NCBI RefSeq assembly: GCF_000471905.2
Contig: NW_006499436.1
Coordinates: 4,121,061 to 4,185,060 of the forward strand
Length of the DNA: 64,000 bases
Direction of reading: 5' to 3'
Source: Amborella trichopoda
Lineage: Eukaryota > Streptophyta > Magnoliopsida > Amborellales > Amborellaceae
Shown here: positions 11,945-23,267 of the stretch, piece after piece
Numbering within the stretch: the first letter of the stretch is position 1
Layout of the letters: every line of letters starts with the position of its first letter
The notes under the pieces: model-generated
Database searches by the model: none
What the model saw: only the letters and a program-made list of their open reading frames with translations
Told to the model about the DNA's origin: nothing
Program-made: the position numbers and the translations under genes

Positions 11945-12300
11945 GAAAGCCATGATAGAGACATCATTTCATTCCCAGATTGAGCACATGGGTCCCTCAT
12001 GACGATCTAAAGATCCTCACCAACTCATCTAAGTCTACTCTCTCTCTCCTCTTATCGCCTATTGATGCCACACCTAAAATCTTCCGAAGGGATTCATTTC
12101 AAATTCTATTCCTTCTTGTCTTGCCATTCATCCATCTCAATATCGTCATCTCCACTACACTCATTCTATGGGTGATTATTTTTTGTCCGCTCAACATTCC
12201 GTCCCATAGAGTAAAATTGGTCTCACAGCTATCCTATAGAATTTACCCTTCAGTTTCATTGGTATGCAGTAACCACACAAAATTTCAATTGCACATCTCC
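11945..12300 (-). mobile_element. Degenerate LINE reverse-transcriptase C-terminal fragment
   Basis: Reverse-strand translation shows a PILLYGTEC-like segment followed, with stops and shifts, by a weak match to the tail also seen at 9440-9950. 'LLYGxECW' followed by a basic tail is typical of the C-terminal region of plant LINE reverse transcriptases. At DNA level the segment near 11990-12175 matches 9500-9640 in inverted orientation. Confidence 0.65.
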
Positions 12301-12427
12301 ACTTAGCCTACATAGTTTTAATTATGTGTATGCATCTTAACACTGTCTTCTTTTCTTTTTATTTGGCAATCAATTCTTTGTAATAAGGTGATTTGCGAAC
12401 TTTGTATATCAAAGGTAGACCGTAGAT

Positions 12428-12431
<4 letters not shown>

Positions 12432-12466
<35 letters not shown>
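12432..12466. repeat. (AT)n microsatellite
   Basis: About 17 AT dinucleotides in a row. The surrounding 12300-13190 holds no recognisable gene. At 13130-13195 a ~40-bp block containing aaaaaggaggcttttag is duplicated. Confidence 0.95.
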
Positions 12467-12467
<1 letters not shown>

Positions 12468-13196
12468 CACTAGAACCAAACTTGGGTTCTAAAAACACTA
12501 CCATTTTACCAGAGTGTGAATGGAGGATGAGGTTTTGCTAGAGCATGTAAACTTTTGATAATTTTTAAATTATATAGATGTTTCCTCTCTATTCCACTAC
12601 TATAATAATAAAAGAGAACATTGCTCTATACAAAGGGACCATTTACTTCTTGTGAAGGAGGTTACAAGTACTTGTCCCTAAAATTTCAAAATGAGTAGTT
12701 GTCAAAGTGTCATTGAAAAGACAGAAGAGTTTAAAAAAAAATCTTGAACTTCATGATTAGTCCAAACCTTCCAATTTGATATCTAATAAGTACGAGTGAT
12801 TATAACATCCTTGTAGTAAAAATAAATAATCTCACTATATACAATTTCACACTAAAAAAGCTATACAAAAATTCGTTGCCTATTGTTCTTCAAAACAAAA
12901 TTATAGAAACCATCACTACCCATCTCTCTCCCTCTATCTCTGTCTCGCTTGCGTTGGAAATTCTCTTTCACCTATACATTTTAGTCCCTCATTGAAGAGT
13001 TCCAAAGGGTCACTGATGGTAGAGCATATAAAACAGGACGAGGTAATGGAGGATTGTGGGTGTGTGCCACGTGTGTAGCACTCGTGGATCGGTGGTCATA
13101 AGAGGGGAGGCAGGGGGTTGAGGGGATGGTCCATCTTTTTTAAAAAGGAGGCTTTTAGGGGGACGGGACATCTTTTTAAAAAGGAGGCTTTTAAAT

Positions 13197-13520
13197 TGTA
13201 AAGGATGTGGTTTCTTTAAGGTTGCAACTTTAAATAAGAATATGGAAATTTTATGTAATTTTGGTATAAATTTTTTTAAAATTATTTGAATATTTATTTT
13301 TATTTTTAATTATTTTAAACTTTAAAAATAGTTAAATTTAAAAAATGAACGGTCTAGATAATATGCTGCAAGATGCACTACTTTTAAAACTCAATTTTTT
13401 TATTTTATTTTCATATTTACTCATCTCGATGTCAAGATAATCAATTAGAGGGTTTTTCAACATTAAAAAAAACTTTTTCTGATGGATTTTTGAGACGCAT
13501 CTTTAATTCTATATTTAATA
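13197..13520. mobile_element. MITE-like element, family B, degraded copy
   Basis: Matches the family B core: 'ggtctagataatatgctgca', 'caagatgcactac', 'tcgatgtcaagataatcaat', 'tcagatgg'-like block. It begins near 'ggtttctttaaggttgcaac'. Its right terminus is eroded. Confidence 0.55.
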
Positions 13521-14329
13521 ATTTTTTCAATAGTAAAACCTTAATTTTAAAGTTCGACAAAATAAAAAACACAAAAATTAAAAGGGGGATGGGCCCACCA
13601 CATTTCTCTCTCTTTAATAACAAAATTTCAATTTTCTTTTAAAGAAAGGTTGTTGGTTCGTTATAGAGTTGTACTGCCCGGTTCTCTAATAGAGTAGGCC
13701 TGTTTGTTCTGTTAGAGAACTAGACGGTTTTCTCTAAGACCGGGATATATAAAAAGAACCGGCACAACCTTAACAATTTTGATCCGTGACGGCGAGTTTT
13801 CAAACCTTGAAAAAAAGAATGTCGATGCTGTGGGTTCAATCAATGGAATTATTGTCCCACACAACAAAAATTATATTTAAGATAAACTTTGGAGGCATGC
13901 CTTGCCTTAATTTGATTGTCTAAGGTTCCGACCTTAGCCGAACTATAAGGAAAGATGATTACTGTAAAAATTTCTTAGGTGCTGCATATGCAATTTTTTG
14001 TATAGTGAGTGAAAAATAAGGGGGGGTTATCATATGTGCGTAGCCATAGATGTTAACGTTCATGGCTACATTCACATCAATACCGAGTGTATACACTTGT
14101 CAATCTATCAACTACTTCAGGACTTCAGGATAGGTCAACTATTGGTTTAGAGCCCTCCTTTAATATTGTTTAATAATAAAATTGGATGATCATTTTTTAG
14201 TGTATTAGAGTAGCGAAAATTATAAGAGGGGGGTAACTATTTTTTAATGTATTATAATAGCGAAAATTACAAGAGGAAGTGAAATTTAAAGAGGCAGCCC
14301 ACATACGGGTGGATTCCATTCCAAGACCA
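13521..14329. other. No gene recognised
   Basis: AT-rich sequence with a 'cggttctctaatagag ... gttagagaactagacgg' patch (13680-13740) that is weakly inverted and may be a transposon terminus. Nothing else supported. Confidence 0.4.
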
Positions 14330-14800
14330 CAACACAACATGGTCAACCCACACCGAGGGTTCTAATCCACTTTGAAGCTCCGATGTGTACTGCCTCTCTC
14401 ACTCACCATGTCGAAGCCGAACAACCTATACTCCATAATGTCATACGTGTAGCATGTATGGCCAATGGATATGAGATTCCTCCTGCCAAAGATCATAGAT
14501 TTTTTTGGCATGCTTTCAAGCCGCCTCCACTGTCCAATCGACGAGTCAAACAGCTGGTATTATGGAATGGGCTTCCATGCAAACACATTCGACTTCATAG
14601 TCAAAACCCTGAATTTGCGATGATGATTGGGGTCGAAATAGAATCCAAAATAAAATGCCGAGGATCCTGAAACAGCAGGAAAGGGCAGTAGATTGGTCGG
14701 TTGCAGGGTTGACAATAGTGAAGACACCCCTGCCTGTCAAGGTATAAAGGATGCCATTACTGCACCCCACCCTCAAATCCAGTTTTCTTAGCATCCAAGA
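14330..14800 (-). pseudogene. F-box-type protein fragment (frameshifted)
   Basis: Reverse-strand reading gives RVGCSNGILYTLTGRGVF and FTIVNPATDQST. After a frame change it gives YFGFYFDP, then SIGQWRRLESMPKK and GRRNLISIGHTCYTYDIMEY. The order 'CSNGILY / NPATxQ / FxFDP / WRRLESMP' resembles the F-box-associated (FBA) or kelch-like region of plant F-box proteins, whose role is substrate recognition by SCF ubiquitin ligases. No F-box motif is present, the frame is broken at least once, and no start is visible. The family assignment is tentative. Confidence 0.45.
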
Positions 14801-15194
14801 AGAACATAATTTATTAAAGGAAGGGAGACGTCATGGAGTTGCATTATGCTGTCATGTTTGAGGGAGATGGTGAAAATTGGAGATGTTTCATGGTGGGAGA
14901 ATGGGAGGAAGATAGCACAGGGTTGAGAGAGAGTGGGTGAAATAAATTAGAGATGGGGAGAGAGAGAAGGAAAGCTTCCTTAGAAAGAAAGATGTACCTA
15001 GTTAGTGAGAGAGAGAGTGCGTGTTTCTAATGAATAAATATACTAGGCCTTTTTTTTTGTTATTACCATAAATCACCAATATTCAATGGAAATCAAGTTC
15101 ACGAATCATTCAAACTCTAAGTCTTGCAACTCAAAATAACGACTATAGAAATAATTAAGGAAAATGGTTTCATAGGGTTGGAACCGTATCAAAA

Positions 15195-15505
15195 TAAGTA
15201 AAGCCTCACTTTATAACCCATCAAAAATTGCAATTCAAGTGTTGAAAAACCTTTAAATCGATCGTCTCAGCTTGAACATTATGTTTGTGCAAAACATTTA
15301 AGACTTTAAACTCTAAAAATAGTGTATATCGCAACAAATCATCTAGACCATTCATTTTGCCCTAAAACTAAGTGGCCACAGATTTGTAAGATCTATACTA
15401 TTTTTTTAATTTCAAAATTTATTGTCAAAGTTGGAAATTAATTTTAGAGATTTCCAATGCCGAAAGTGCTTTCCGAATGTGGATTTGAGGCGAGGCTTTA
15501 TTTTC
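15195..15505. mobile_element. MITE-like element, third relative of families A and B
   Basis: The ends are short inverted repeats: left aaataagtaaagcctcactt, right gaggcgaggctttattttc. The core shares the family A/B blocks 'gttgaaaaacctttaaatcgatc', 'aaatagtgtatatcgcaaca', 'atctagaccattcattttg' with heavy divergence. Confidence 0.5.
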
Positions 15506-15544
15506 TTTTAAAAAAGTCTAGGCCCTATAAAAACTTCATCCAAT

Positions 15545-16090
15545 AATTAAATATGCACTGCTTGAATTATAATCCAATAAAGTAATAGGCAAATGGTTTT
15601 AGCTGAATGAAGCAGAAGCAGATAGCCAGTAGCCTAACACCAAATAGAAAACAAATATTACCCTATTGAGAACATGCAATACATATGGGTAATGATCATC
15701 TGCAGAAGCCAAGGCAGAAAAGACCTTTACTTTTTTGGGTAAGTAACCGGCGGAGAAAGCCCTTACTCGATTTTTCATTAATAGAAAGAAATAACACGTT
15801 ATTTTACAACCCTATATAATAGGGCAATTAAATATGCACCGCTTGAATTATAATCCAATACGGTAATAGGCGAATGGTTTTAGTTGAATGAAGTAGAAGC
15901 AGAAGCCTAAAACCAAATAGAAAACAAATATTACCCTATTGAGAACATGCAATACAGATGGATAATGATAATCCGCAAAAGCCAAGGCACAAAAGATCTT
16001 TTCTTTTTTGGGCAAGTAACTGGGGGAAGGCCTCTACGCGATTTTTCATTAATAAGAAAGAAATAACACGTTATTTTACAAGCAGCTGCA
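15545..16090 (-). repeat. Direct duplication (period ~281 bp) of a LINE-like 3' end
   Basis: 15545-15808 and 15826-16081 are near-copies containing 'attaaatatgcac', 'gaacatgcaatac' and 'cattaat...gaaagaaataacacg'. The + strand 'ttttttgggtaagtaac' blocks look like A-rich LINE tails on -, in keeping with the RNase H fragment just upstream on - (16190-16330). Confidence 0.6.
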
Positions 16091-16189
16091 CCAGCAATAA
16101 CAGAAGAGAAAGAAAGTCTATTGTATGACTACGCCCATACAATAAGAGAAAGAAAGTCTAGTGTACGATTGTGCCAAATCATGGCGCTT

Positions 16190-16330
16190 GAATAAGCAGA
16201 TGCTCTCTCAACGAGTGCATCAACTACCATGTTCATCTCGCAAAAGATATGGACAATAGACCGCCTCTCAGCGATCATGTTTGCCTCGCGAAGTCCACCT
16301 ATGAGGCAAGAGCACAAAGACCATTTTTGT
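16190..16330 (-). pseudogene. RNase H-like (RVT_3 type) fragment
   Basis: The reverse strand encodes SIVHIFCEMNMVVDALVERA, the end of the RNase H-type domain found in plant LINEs and related orphan proteins (pattern 'hIxREaNxvADaLA'). The catalytic N-terminal half is absent. Confidence 0.55.
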
Positions 16331-16339
16331 TGTAAGAGT

Positions 16340-17400
16340 ACACCTGATTAACAAAAAAACACAAATTAAAGAATTTGTCGTCTTTGATTTCTTAAGTAAA
16401 ACTCATGATGGAAGCTACCAAAAGAATTTGTCATCTTTGATTCCTCAAGTAAAACTCATAACAGAAGCTACCAAAACTTTACAATTAAGTAAAACGGTTC
16501 GAAAGTGAAAAATTTCATATTTCATATGCCACTTTATTATTCTCTATGAAGTAATAACCCATTTTGTTCAGCATGCACAAACATACTTCTCAGTGTACTC
16601 CGTTATTAACCTTATAAATTACATCGGCTTTTTTTAGTACCAATGGTAACATTCACTTGTTCGTTCATTCACAAAATAACAATGTACATCAACAAAATAC
16701 AACAGCAATGCAATTTATAAAAACTTCCATCACGATGTACAACATTATAAAAAACCCCACCTCTTTCTCAAATAAAATTCACAAAAGAAGCTACCAAAAC
16801 TTTACAAGTAAGTAAAAAGGTTTGAAAGTGAAAATTTTCAGATGCCAGTTGTATATTAAAATATTATCTACAAAGTAATAGCCCATTTTGTTCTATATGC
16901 GTACTAATGATTATTTTAAAATAAAAAAAAAGTCAAACAAGGAAAGTATATCTTGTGTATCAAGTTAATACCAAAACTATATATTGCAAGTCATAGGAAA
17001 GTATATCTTGTGTATCAGGTTAATATGAAAAGTATATATTCCAATCATATTAACCCGGTTCACAAGATATACTTTCTTTTTACAAAACATATTTGTTATC
17101 ATACCACATTATTAACCTTATAAATTATCATACCACATTATTAACCTTATAAATTATCATTTACTTCTTTATTCATTCACAAAATAACATAAGTACTTAC
17201 CCAAAAAAATATATATAAATTATCAGGGTTTTTTTTTTTTAACAATGATGACATTTACTTTTTCATTCATTCACAAAATTACATAAGTGCTTTTCCAAAA
17301 AAAAATGAAAATCACATCAGTACATCAACAAAATGCAGCAGAAATGCAATTTATAAAAACTGGCATCACAATATACAACATTACACAAAAACTCCAACTA
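16340..17400. repeat. Interspersed direct duplications in a LINE 3'-UTR-like stretch
   Basis: 16430-16560 is repeated at 16770-16900 ('gaagctaccaaaactttac', 'agcccattttgtt'), and 16670-16755 is repeated at 17310-17395 ('tacatcaacaaaatacaaca', 'atgcaatttataaaaact'). 'attcattcacaaaata' recurs at about 16665, 17175 and 17265. No coding capacity. Confidence 0.55.
16997..17076. repeat. Long imperfect inverted repeat (hairpin)
   Basis: GAAAGTATATCTTGTG followed by GTTAATATGA is matched on the other side by TCATATTAAC and CACAAGATATACTTTC, with a ~10-base loop. The left arm also occurs as a direct repeat just upstream (near 16940-16965). Confidence 0.75.
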
Positions 17401-17419
17401 TTTACATTCAATCTTTCCC

Positions 17420-17723
17420 CGTAACTCTATGCCTATCTTTTTACCGTTAACAATTGCATCTAGACTGCATCTTTAGCCAAAGCATCTCCTGCTAAGTTTT
17501 TCTCTTTATAAATGCATGAACCAACATCTTTATTACGACAATGAACCATAGCCTCATCCCAAAGCATCAAAGAGATCAAAGAACCTCAATTTTCTTCTTA
17601 CACCAACGAATCACATTCATGGAGTCACCCTCAATGATCCATTTACCATAAAATTGTTCAGCCACTTTAATCCTTGCAACGCTTTTCTTTTTTCAGCTCC
17701 ATTTGCTATATAATAATAAAGTA
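17420..17723 (-). pseudogene. RNase H-like (RVT_3 type) fragment of a LINE
   Basis: Reverse-strand frames show a weight of matches to the RNase H-type fold: IIEGDSMNVIRWC (substrate-side strand with the acidic residue), then VHCRNKD and YKEKNLAGDALAKDAV (pattern 'REaNxxADaLAkxav'). Stops and frame changes are present. The + strand segment 17597-17640 is repeated at 18015-18062, showing that the relic continues beyond the foldback element at 17724-17913. Confidence 0.6.
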
Positions 17724-17913
17724 ATGATCCTATAAGACCTTCCTCCACCCATGTGTGTAGAACCCCAAAGGATCACCATTAAAGTTGATACGGATCTCTA
17801 AAAGAGTTATCACATAGGTGTGGGACTTGACTTTTCTATAGATCCGTGCCAAATTTAATGGTGATCTTTTAGGATCCTACACACATAGGTGGGGGAAGGT
17901 CCTATAGGATCAT
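17724..17913. mobile_element. Foldback MITE with near-complete terminal inversion
   Basis: A 190-bp element that is almost one long hairpin. The left end ATGATCCTATAAGACCTTCC pairs with the right end GGAAGGTCCTATAGGATCAT, and inside this CCATGTGTGTAG/CTACACACATAGG and GGATCACCATTAAA/TTTAATGGTGATC also pair. It interrupts the LINE RNase H relic. A target duplication could not be fixed; 'ataataa' occurs on both flanks a few bases away. Confidence 0.8.
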
Positions 17914-18062
17914 TTCTCATAATAATACACACAGGCCCACAATATCTCTTTAAAAGTTTCCCAATATGATCCCTTACTACCCCGCCAATACCACAATATC
18001 TCTATAAAATTGGCACATTTCCTTCGTACACCAATGGCTCGCATTCATGGAATCACCCTCAA

Positions 18063-18470
18063 TCATTGTTAGAAAAACCGGGTGATCTAACCGCTAACTG
18101 CCCGGTTAGATCAGAACTAGCCAATGGCCAGTTCCAGTTTTGAACGGTTTTGGTCATCGACCAGTATTTTTAAAAAAAATTCAAAAAAATGTATATAAAA
18201 TCTCAAAAATAAAAAATTTGGTTTGTAATGTATTTTTTAATATTCTGTACATTATGGTAAAAATTAAATTTTGTTTTTTCATTAATACTCACTTTAATTC
18301 AAAAATCGATTTATTAAAATCAATTTTTTTATGAATTTTCGACTTCATTCGAAAGTTTTTTGTTTTAAAAAAATATATAATTTTTCCCTCTATTATGATT
18401 CCATGTTTAAACACCCTCAAGCTATTTAAACCTCATTAACTCTTTCTTCTAGTGATTAAAAGCCCTGGCT
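18063..18470. mobile_element. hAT-MITE-like terminus followed by AT-rich tail
   Basis: 'aaccgggtgatctaaccgct' and 'gcccggttagatcagaact' followed by 'tatttttaaaaaaaattcaa' resemble the ends of non-autonomous hAT elements common in plants. A related layout is at 51835-52000. Boundaries are not defined. Confidence 0.4.
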
Positions 18471-21400
18471 TGTTCTCGAAATCGCCATGGATGCTAAGCC
18501 CAAGTCCATGTCCGACTCAATAAAGTCGGCTGTCCAAGAAGACATTAGTAGACTTGCCCAGATCTTAGGTTTGTTCATCTGGACTGGCACCCTGCTAGTT
18601 TTAAGTGACTCTAGCAAGCCCGACCCTGAGTCACTGATTTTGTGAACATTGTTTCTTCCAAACTTTGACGCACTTTTTCCATACCTCTCCTGCAAGTAAT
18701 CACCAGTTTCTTTGGAGAAATTTGAATAAAAAACACACTTTCATCCTACCTCTTCTGCAAGTAATCACCGATCCTTTTGGAGACATTTAAAAAAAATAAA
18801 AATAAAAAATTATCCCTTTTTCTCATCTCAATTAAACTTTCCTTGTTTAGATGGCTATCACCTTCCTTTCATATCAATCTAATTTTTGCTCTATATTGTT
18901 TCCAATATCATATTGATATTGAGAATGGGGTTGGAGTCGTGGTGGCAGCACTACTTGTACCTCAGCTAAGGTCTAGGATCACCTGAGGATTTAGCACCTA
19001 AATCAAATAGCTTAGTTCTGCCACTTAAGGAGGCCACACCTTTTGCCCATCCTTTATGTTGTGCTAGAATCCTTTCAGTTCACTGACCATGATCAGGAAA
19101 TAGTTCGCTTGGTTATTGTTTTGTGGAGGGATTTGAATCGAAGGTGGTTCAACAAATGTGCGATTTGCTATTTCCTGGTGGCCAATCACTGTGAGCGAAG
19201 TTAGAGAGGCTAGAATAAACTTCTTAATTGAAGATTACAAGTGATTGTAATTCCATATTGGTAAAGGGGGGCATTTTTGTGCAGGGTAGGATAAGAAGAT
19301 GAATAGGGCAATTTCAGGTAGGTGGCCATTGTGGTCTTGGAGGATGAATAACTCGTGTGAATGAGATGGTGAGTTGTATATTGTATAGAGGGGATTAGGG
19401 ATGAGGTGCTTTGTAGGTCCCTTTGTAGGTCTGGTGATTGGATGGCTATTAAAAGTGATAAGAGGTATTAGGGACAAAATTGTTTTTCTTAAGCTTCTGA
19501 GCATGTTTGCACCATAGTAAAGTAAAGTTTACTATCGTGCAAGAAGTGATTTGAGCACAAGGGATGTTAGTATTTTTTGTTTGAAAAATGCTCAAATGTA
19601 TTTCAAAACAACAACTTCGGTTTTATAGATGTGGGGTGTTTTGTGTTTACTAAGGGATCTGAGACGGGAGTCAGGAGACCTATAGTTTGTTAAAATGTTG
19701 GTTTCTATTCAAGGGTGGAGAGTATTGATGTGTCTTGCAGTAGAACTTGCCAATTGTATTATTACTTACACTTCTCTGTTGTACTCTTTGTGGTACTAGG
19801 AGTGGCTTGCAATAATTGTCTTCCATGTCATGTCTCCTCCCCTCTGGAGTGTTTGATTGTGGGTGGTTAATTTTTAGGGAAAGGGTGCAAAGGTGTAGGT
19901 AACTGCTTGTAGTTCATCATACTTTTGAAGCTTTTGGTCATGTCTTTAGGTGGGTTTCCTAGGTGAATCTGATTGCGAACAGCTCAGACTCGGATCGTGG
20001 GGATCGTCGGAATACTTCATATGAAACTTGCCAAAATCGATTAGATCCGAGATCTGTTTCTATTATTGAATTGCTCATTCAGTGAACATTCTTAATATCT
20101 TGAAGATGACTCAACATGTTCCCCCTCTTTCGAGTCTGTCACAAGGAAAATGAAAACCCAGATTTGCTATCAAACGGGAGCTACGAGCAAATAGAACGCT
20201 TTTCAGTAGTATCAATACAGTCACATGGATTGTAAATGCATGAATGATGGCTTTCAATTTTTAAGATCATGGGTAGTTTCCTTGCTCTTGAAAGGTGTTG
20301 GAGTAGTAAAACCCTAGAAGACTAATAATACTTCAATTTAGATCTTGTCACAATAACTTGGCAGAGCAATAGAGTTATAGCTGGGGGACTCAGAAGAAAA
20401 CTAGCAATGATGAAGAAAATAACTAGGGGTTTAGAAGACCAATAATATTTGTATTCTCTCTGCATCGCACTGTCTCCGATGTCCATGGCACCTCACCCCG
20501 TTTCTTGCTGAAATTTTTTACTGGCAGTGGCTCTCAATGTTCAATTTTCTCACTTTTTGGGAGTCAAACCAATTGGTCATCTCCCTTGCGCACGAGGAAG
20601 TTTGCAATGTTCCCACTTTAATAATTTAAACCATACCATGATATTGTTCACATATTATGCCCTTGTCAGGCTTTTGTTTCCAAGTACACATTTTTGAGAT
20701 CTACACTCCCAATACTATATCGTTACACAAGTTAATGAAAATCTACTGGTAAGTTATAAAAAAGGGAAAAAATTACAATATTAATATAATAAAGATGCAT
20801 TATATATTAGTACTTCAGGCACGCTTTCTATGAGCCCTAGGACTAATGAGTCCCTTCTTAGAAATCCTGGATTTTGGACCTAACTCTTAAGGAATAAATA
20901 ATCTCTACATAGAGGTCATCATCATCCAAGCCTTATTCTAACTATTTGGTGTCTGCTATTGTTCCTCTAATCTTCTTTATCAAGGAAGATCATGAATGTG
21001 TAAAAATAAATAAATTTTTAAAATTGGGAATGATAATTTTCTGAAGAAATATTTAGACTATTAGTTTTAACTTTTTCTAGGGAACCACCCATTTGCATCC
21101 ATCTTTAAGATGGATGTTTTATGCCTCGGGGATGCAAATGTGGGAATGCGCCCCCCGATGCATACAACAATTTTCTTATTGCTTATTGAAACAAGATGTA
21201 CTGTATATTTCTAAATTATTTACTATATATTATACTTTATATGTATGTATCATTGATTTTGGGAAATGTCTATTATTTAAAAGGGGAAGTAAGTGGTTTG
21301 AAACGATATTAATTACTTTCATATGGTTATCTCAAGAGCTAAGATGAAGTGTCTGACATATGTGTCGTGTCTTGATGTGTCAACATGTACTATAAACCAC

Positions 21401-22309
21401 AGATACATGCGCCCAAATTACATCACTTAGTGGTGATAGGAGGGCAGACTCAGATGGTGAGACTGCTATGCTGGAATACGGGATTTTATAAGATTGCCTC
21501 AGGCAAATTAAAGGAAACAAAGTTAGATATGGTCATAAGGTATTTGGGAGAGATCCAGGATGTTTCCTTATTTATGGATACCTCCTTTCAGTTTCACCAT
21601 GTACACTGTGGCAATAGGAATATTATCAGTCTTTTGGGGCCCTAATCATTTCTATCAGTACATTCTTTCATATAGAAATTCCTGTATATAGTAGATGGAA
21701 TCTTTCTTGGCTGTGATTCTAAGCACGATGCATACTCTTAAAAAAAAATGGCTTCTAAAAAAACAAAGCCTTTTAGTTACGTCACAGTTTTTAGTTTTGT
21801 ATAAAAGTCGAGAAGACTGACATTTGTTTTTTGTTGTCATGACTTATATGGCTATTCTGCTACATTTAAATCAATACTCATCACTAACATACAACTGTCA
21901 TAACTGCCCAAAAAAAAAAAACACTTATCCTAATGTTTACATTGCTTTTGTGATAACGTACAATCATGTGTTAATAAAAGACAATTTTTTTTCCTAACAA
22001 AGTAAACTAGAATTTTAGTTCTTTTTAACAAAACAATGATAATAACAGTGGCAATGCTTCCTTCTTTTGTGTTCAGTTCTGGCCCAGATTTACTCCAACA
22101 TGATGAATATTCTTGCTTTTACCTGTTATCTGTAAATTTTAGGTGACCAGTTTATTGCTGGACATCTTCTTGATACAAGGTCTTTTCATTTTGGCTTGAT
22201 GAGCTGCTTGGAATATATCTTCATGAGTGCATGCAATTTTCATTATTTGAAGTTATCTGTTGAGATCATTGTTCATCTGCGTGTTTATGCTCATGTACTT
22301 GCTATACAG
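18471..22309. other. No gene recognised
   Basis: Short open frames here match nothing recognisable. A nested hairpin lies at 21088-21144. The sequence just 5' of 22310 does not encode the upstream SF3B2 exons, so the pseudogene is 5'-truncated somewhere before that point. Confidence 0.5.
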
Positions 22310-23233
22310 GTCAAGCTCAGGGAAATGAAACCAGGCATTCTCTCTCAGAAGCGAAAGGAAGCTCTTGGTATGCCTGAAGGTGCACCACCTCCTTGGCTCA
22401 TCAAAATGCAGGTTTGTGTGAATATCTGGTACAGTCCTTTTTGGTTTGTCGTTTTATTTGCTCTGTTGCTTGAGTAGTTAATCATCTTAGTTGAATTCCT
22501 TGACAAGACTGTTAGTTTTCCTCATGATTGATTTATAAATTTGTGACAGAGATATGGTCCTCCTCCATCTTACCCGCATCTGAAAATTCCTAGCTCGAAT
22601 GCTCCTATTCCACCTGGAGCTAGCTTTGCTTATCATCCTGGAGGCTGGGGCAAACCTCCTGTTGTTGAAGTGAGCTTTTATGATTCTTGCATTCATGCTC
22701 TCATAGTGTTTGCAATATTTTATATGGTTTTTTGTTCTTTGGTGACTGATTCTGTGAAATTTTATTATGTAGTTTGATGCCCGCTATATGGAGATGTGTT
22801 CGGTGTCCAACAGCAAGAACAGTCTAATTATGAGGTATGGAGATATCCTTTTCTCTTGGTTATTCGACTGTTATGAACTTTAGCAAATCCATTTTTCTTG
22901 GAAATTTTTTTTTGGGTAAGGTTTGGAAATTGAATTAATAGAATAAATCCTCCCTTATTGTAACAAACTTGGTGGGCATGCAATTGACATCTTCCTTTGT
23001 TAAGAATACAAGTTTCCATGTTTCTATGGTTTTCTTAATAATGACCTCTTTTTTTTCATATTCCTTAATGATAACAATATTGTTGTTGTCTCATTGTGCA
23101 TTTTACTTTGATTGCAGGAGGAACCTGTTGATAGGAGTACGCATTGGGGCGAATTGGAGGAAGAAGAGGAGGAGGAACAGATGGAAGAAGAGGAAATGGA
23201 CGCTGGCATTCAATCAGTTGACAGCCTCTCCAG

Positions 23234-23267
<34 letters not shown>

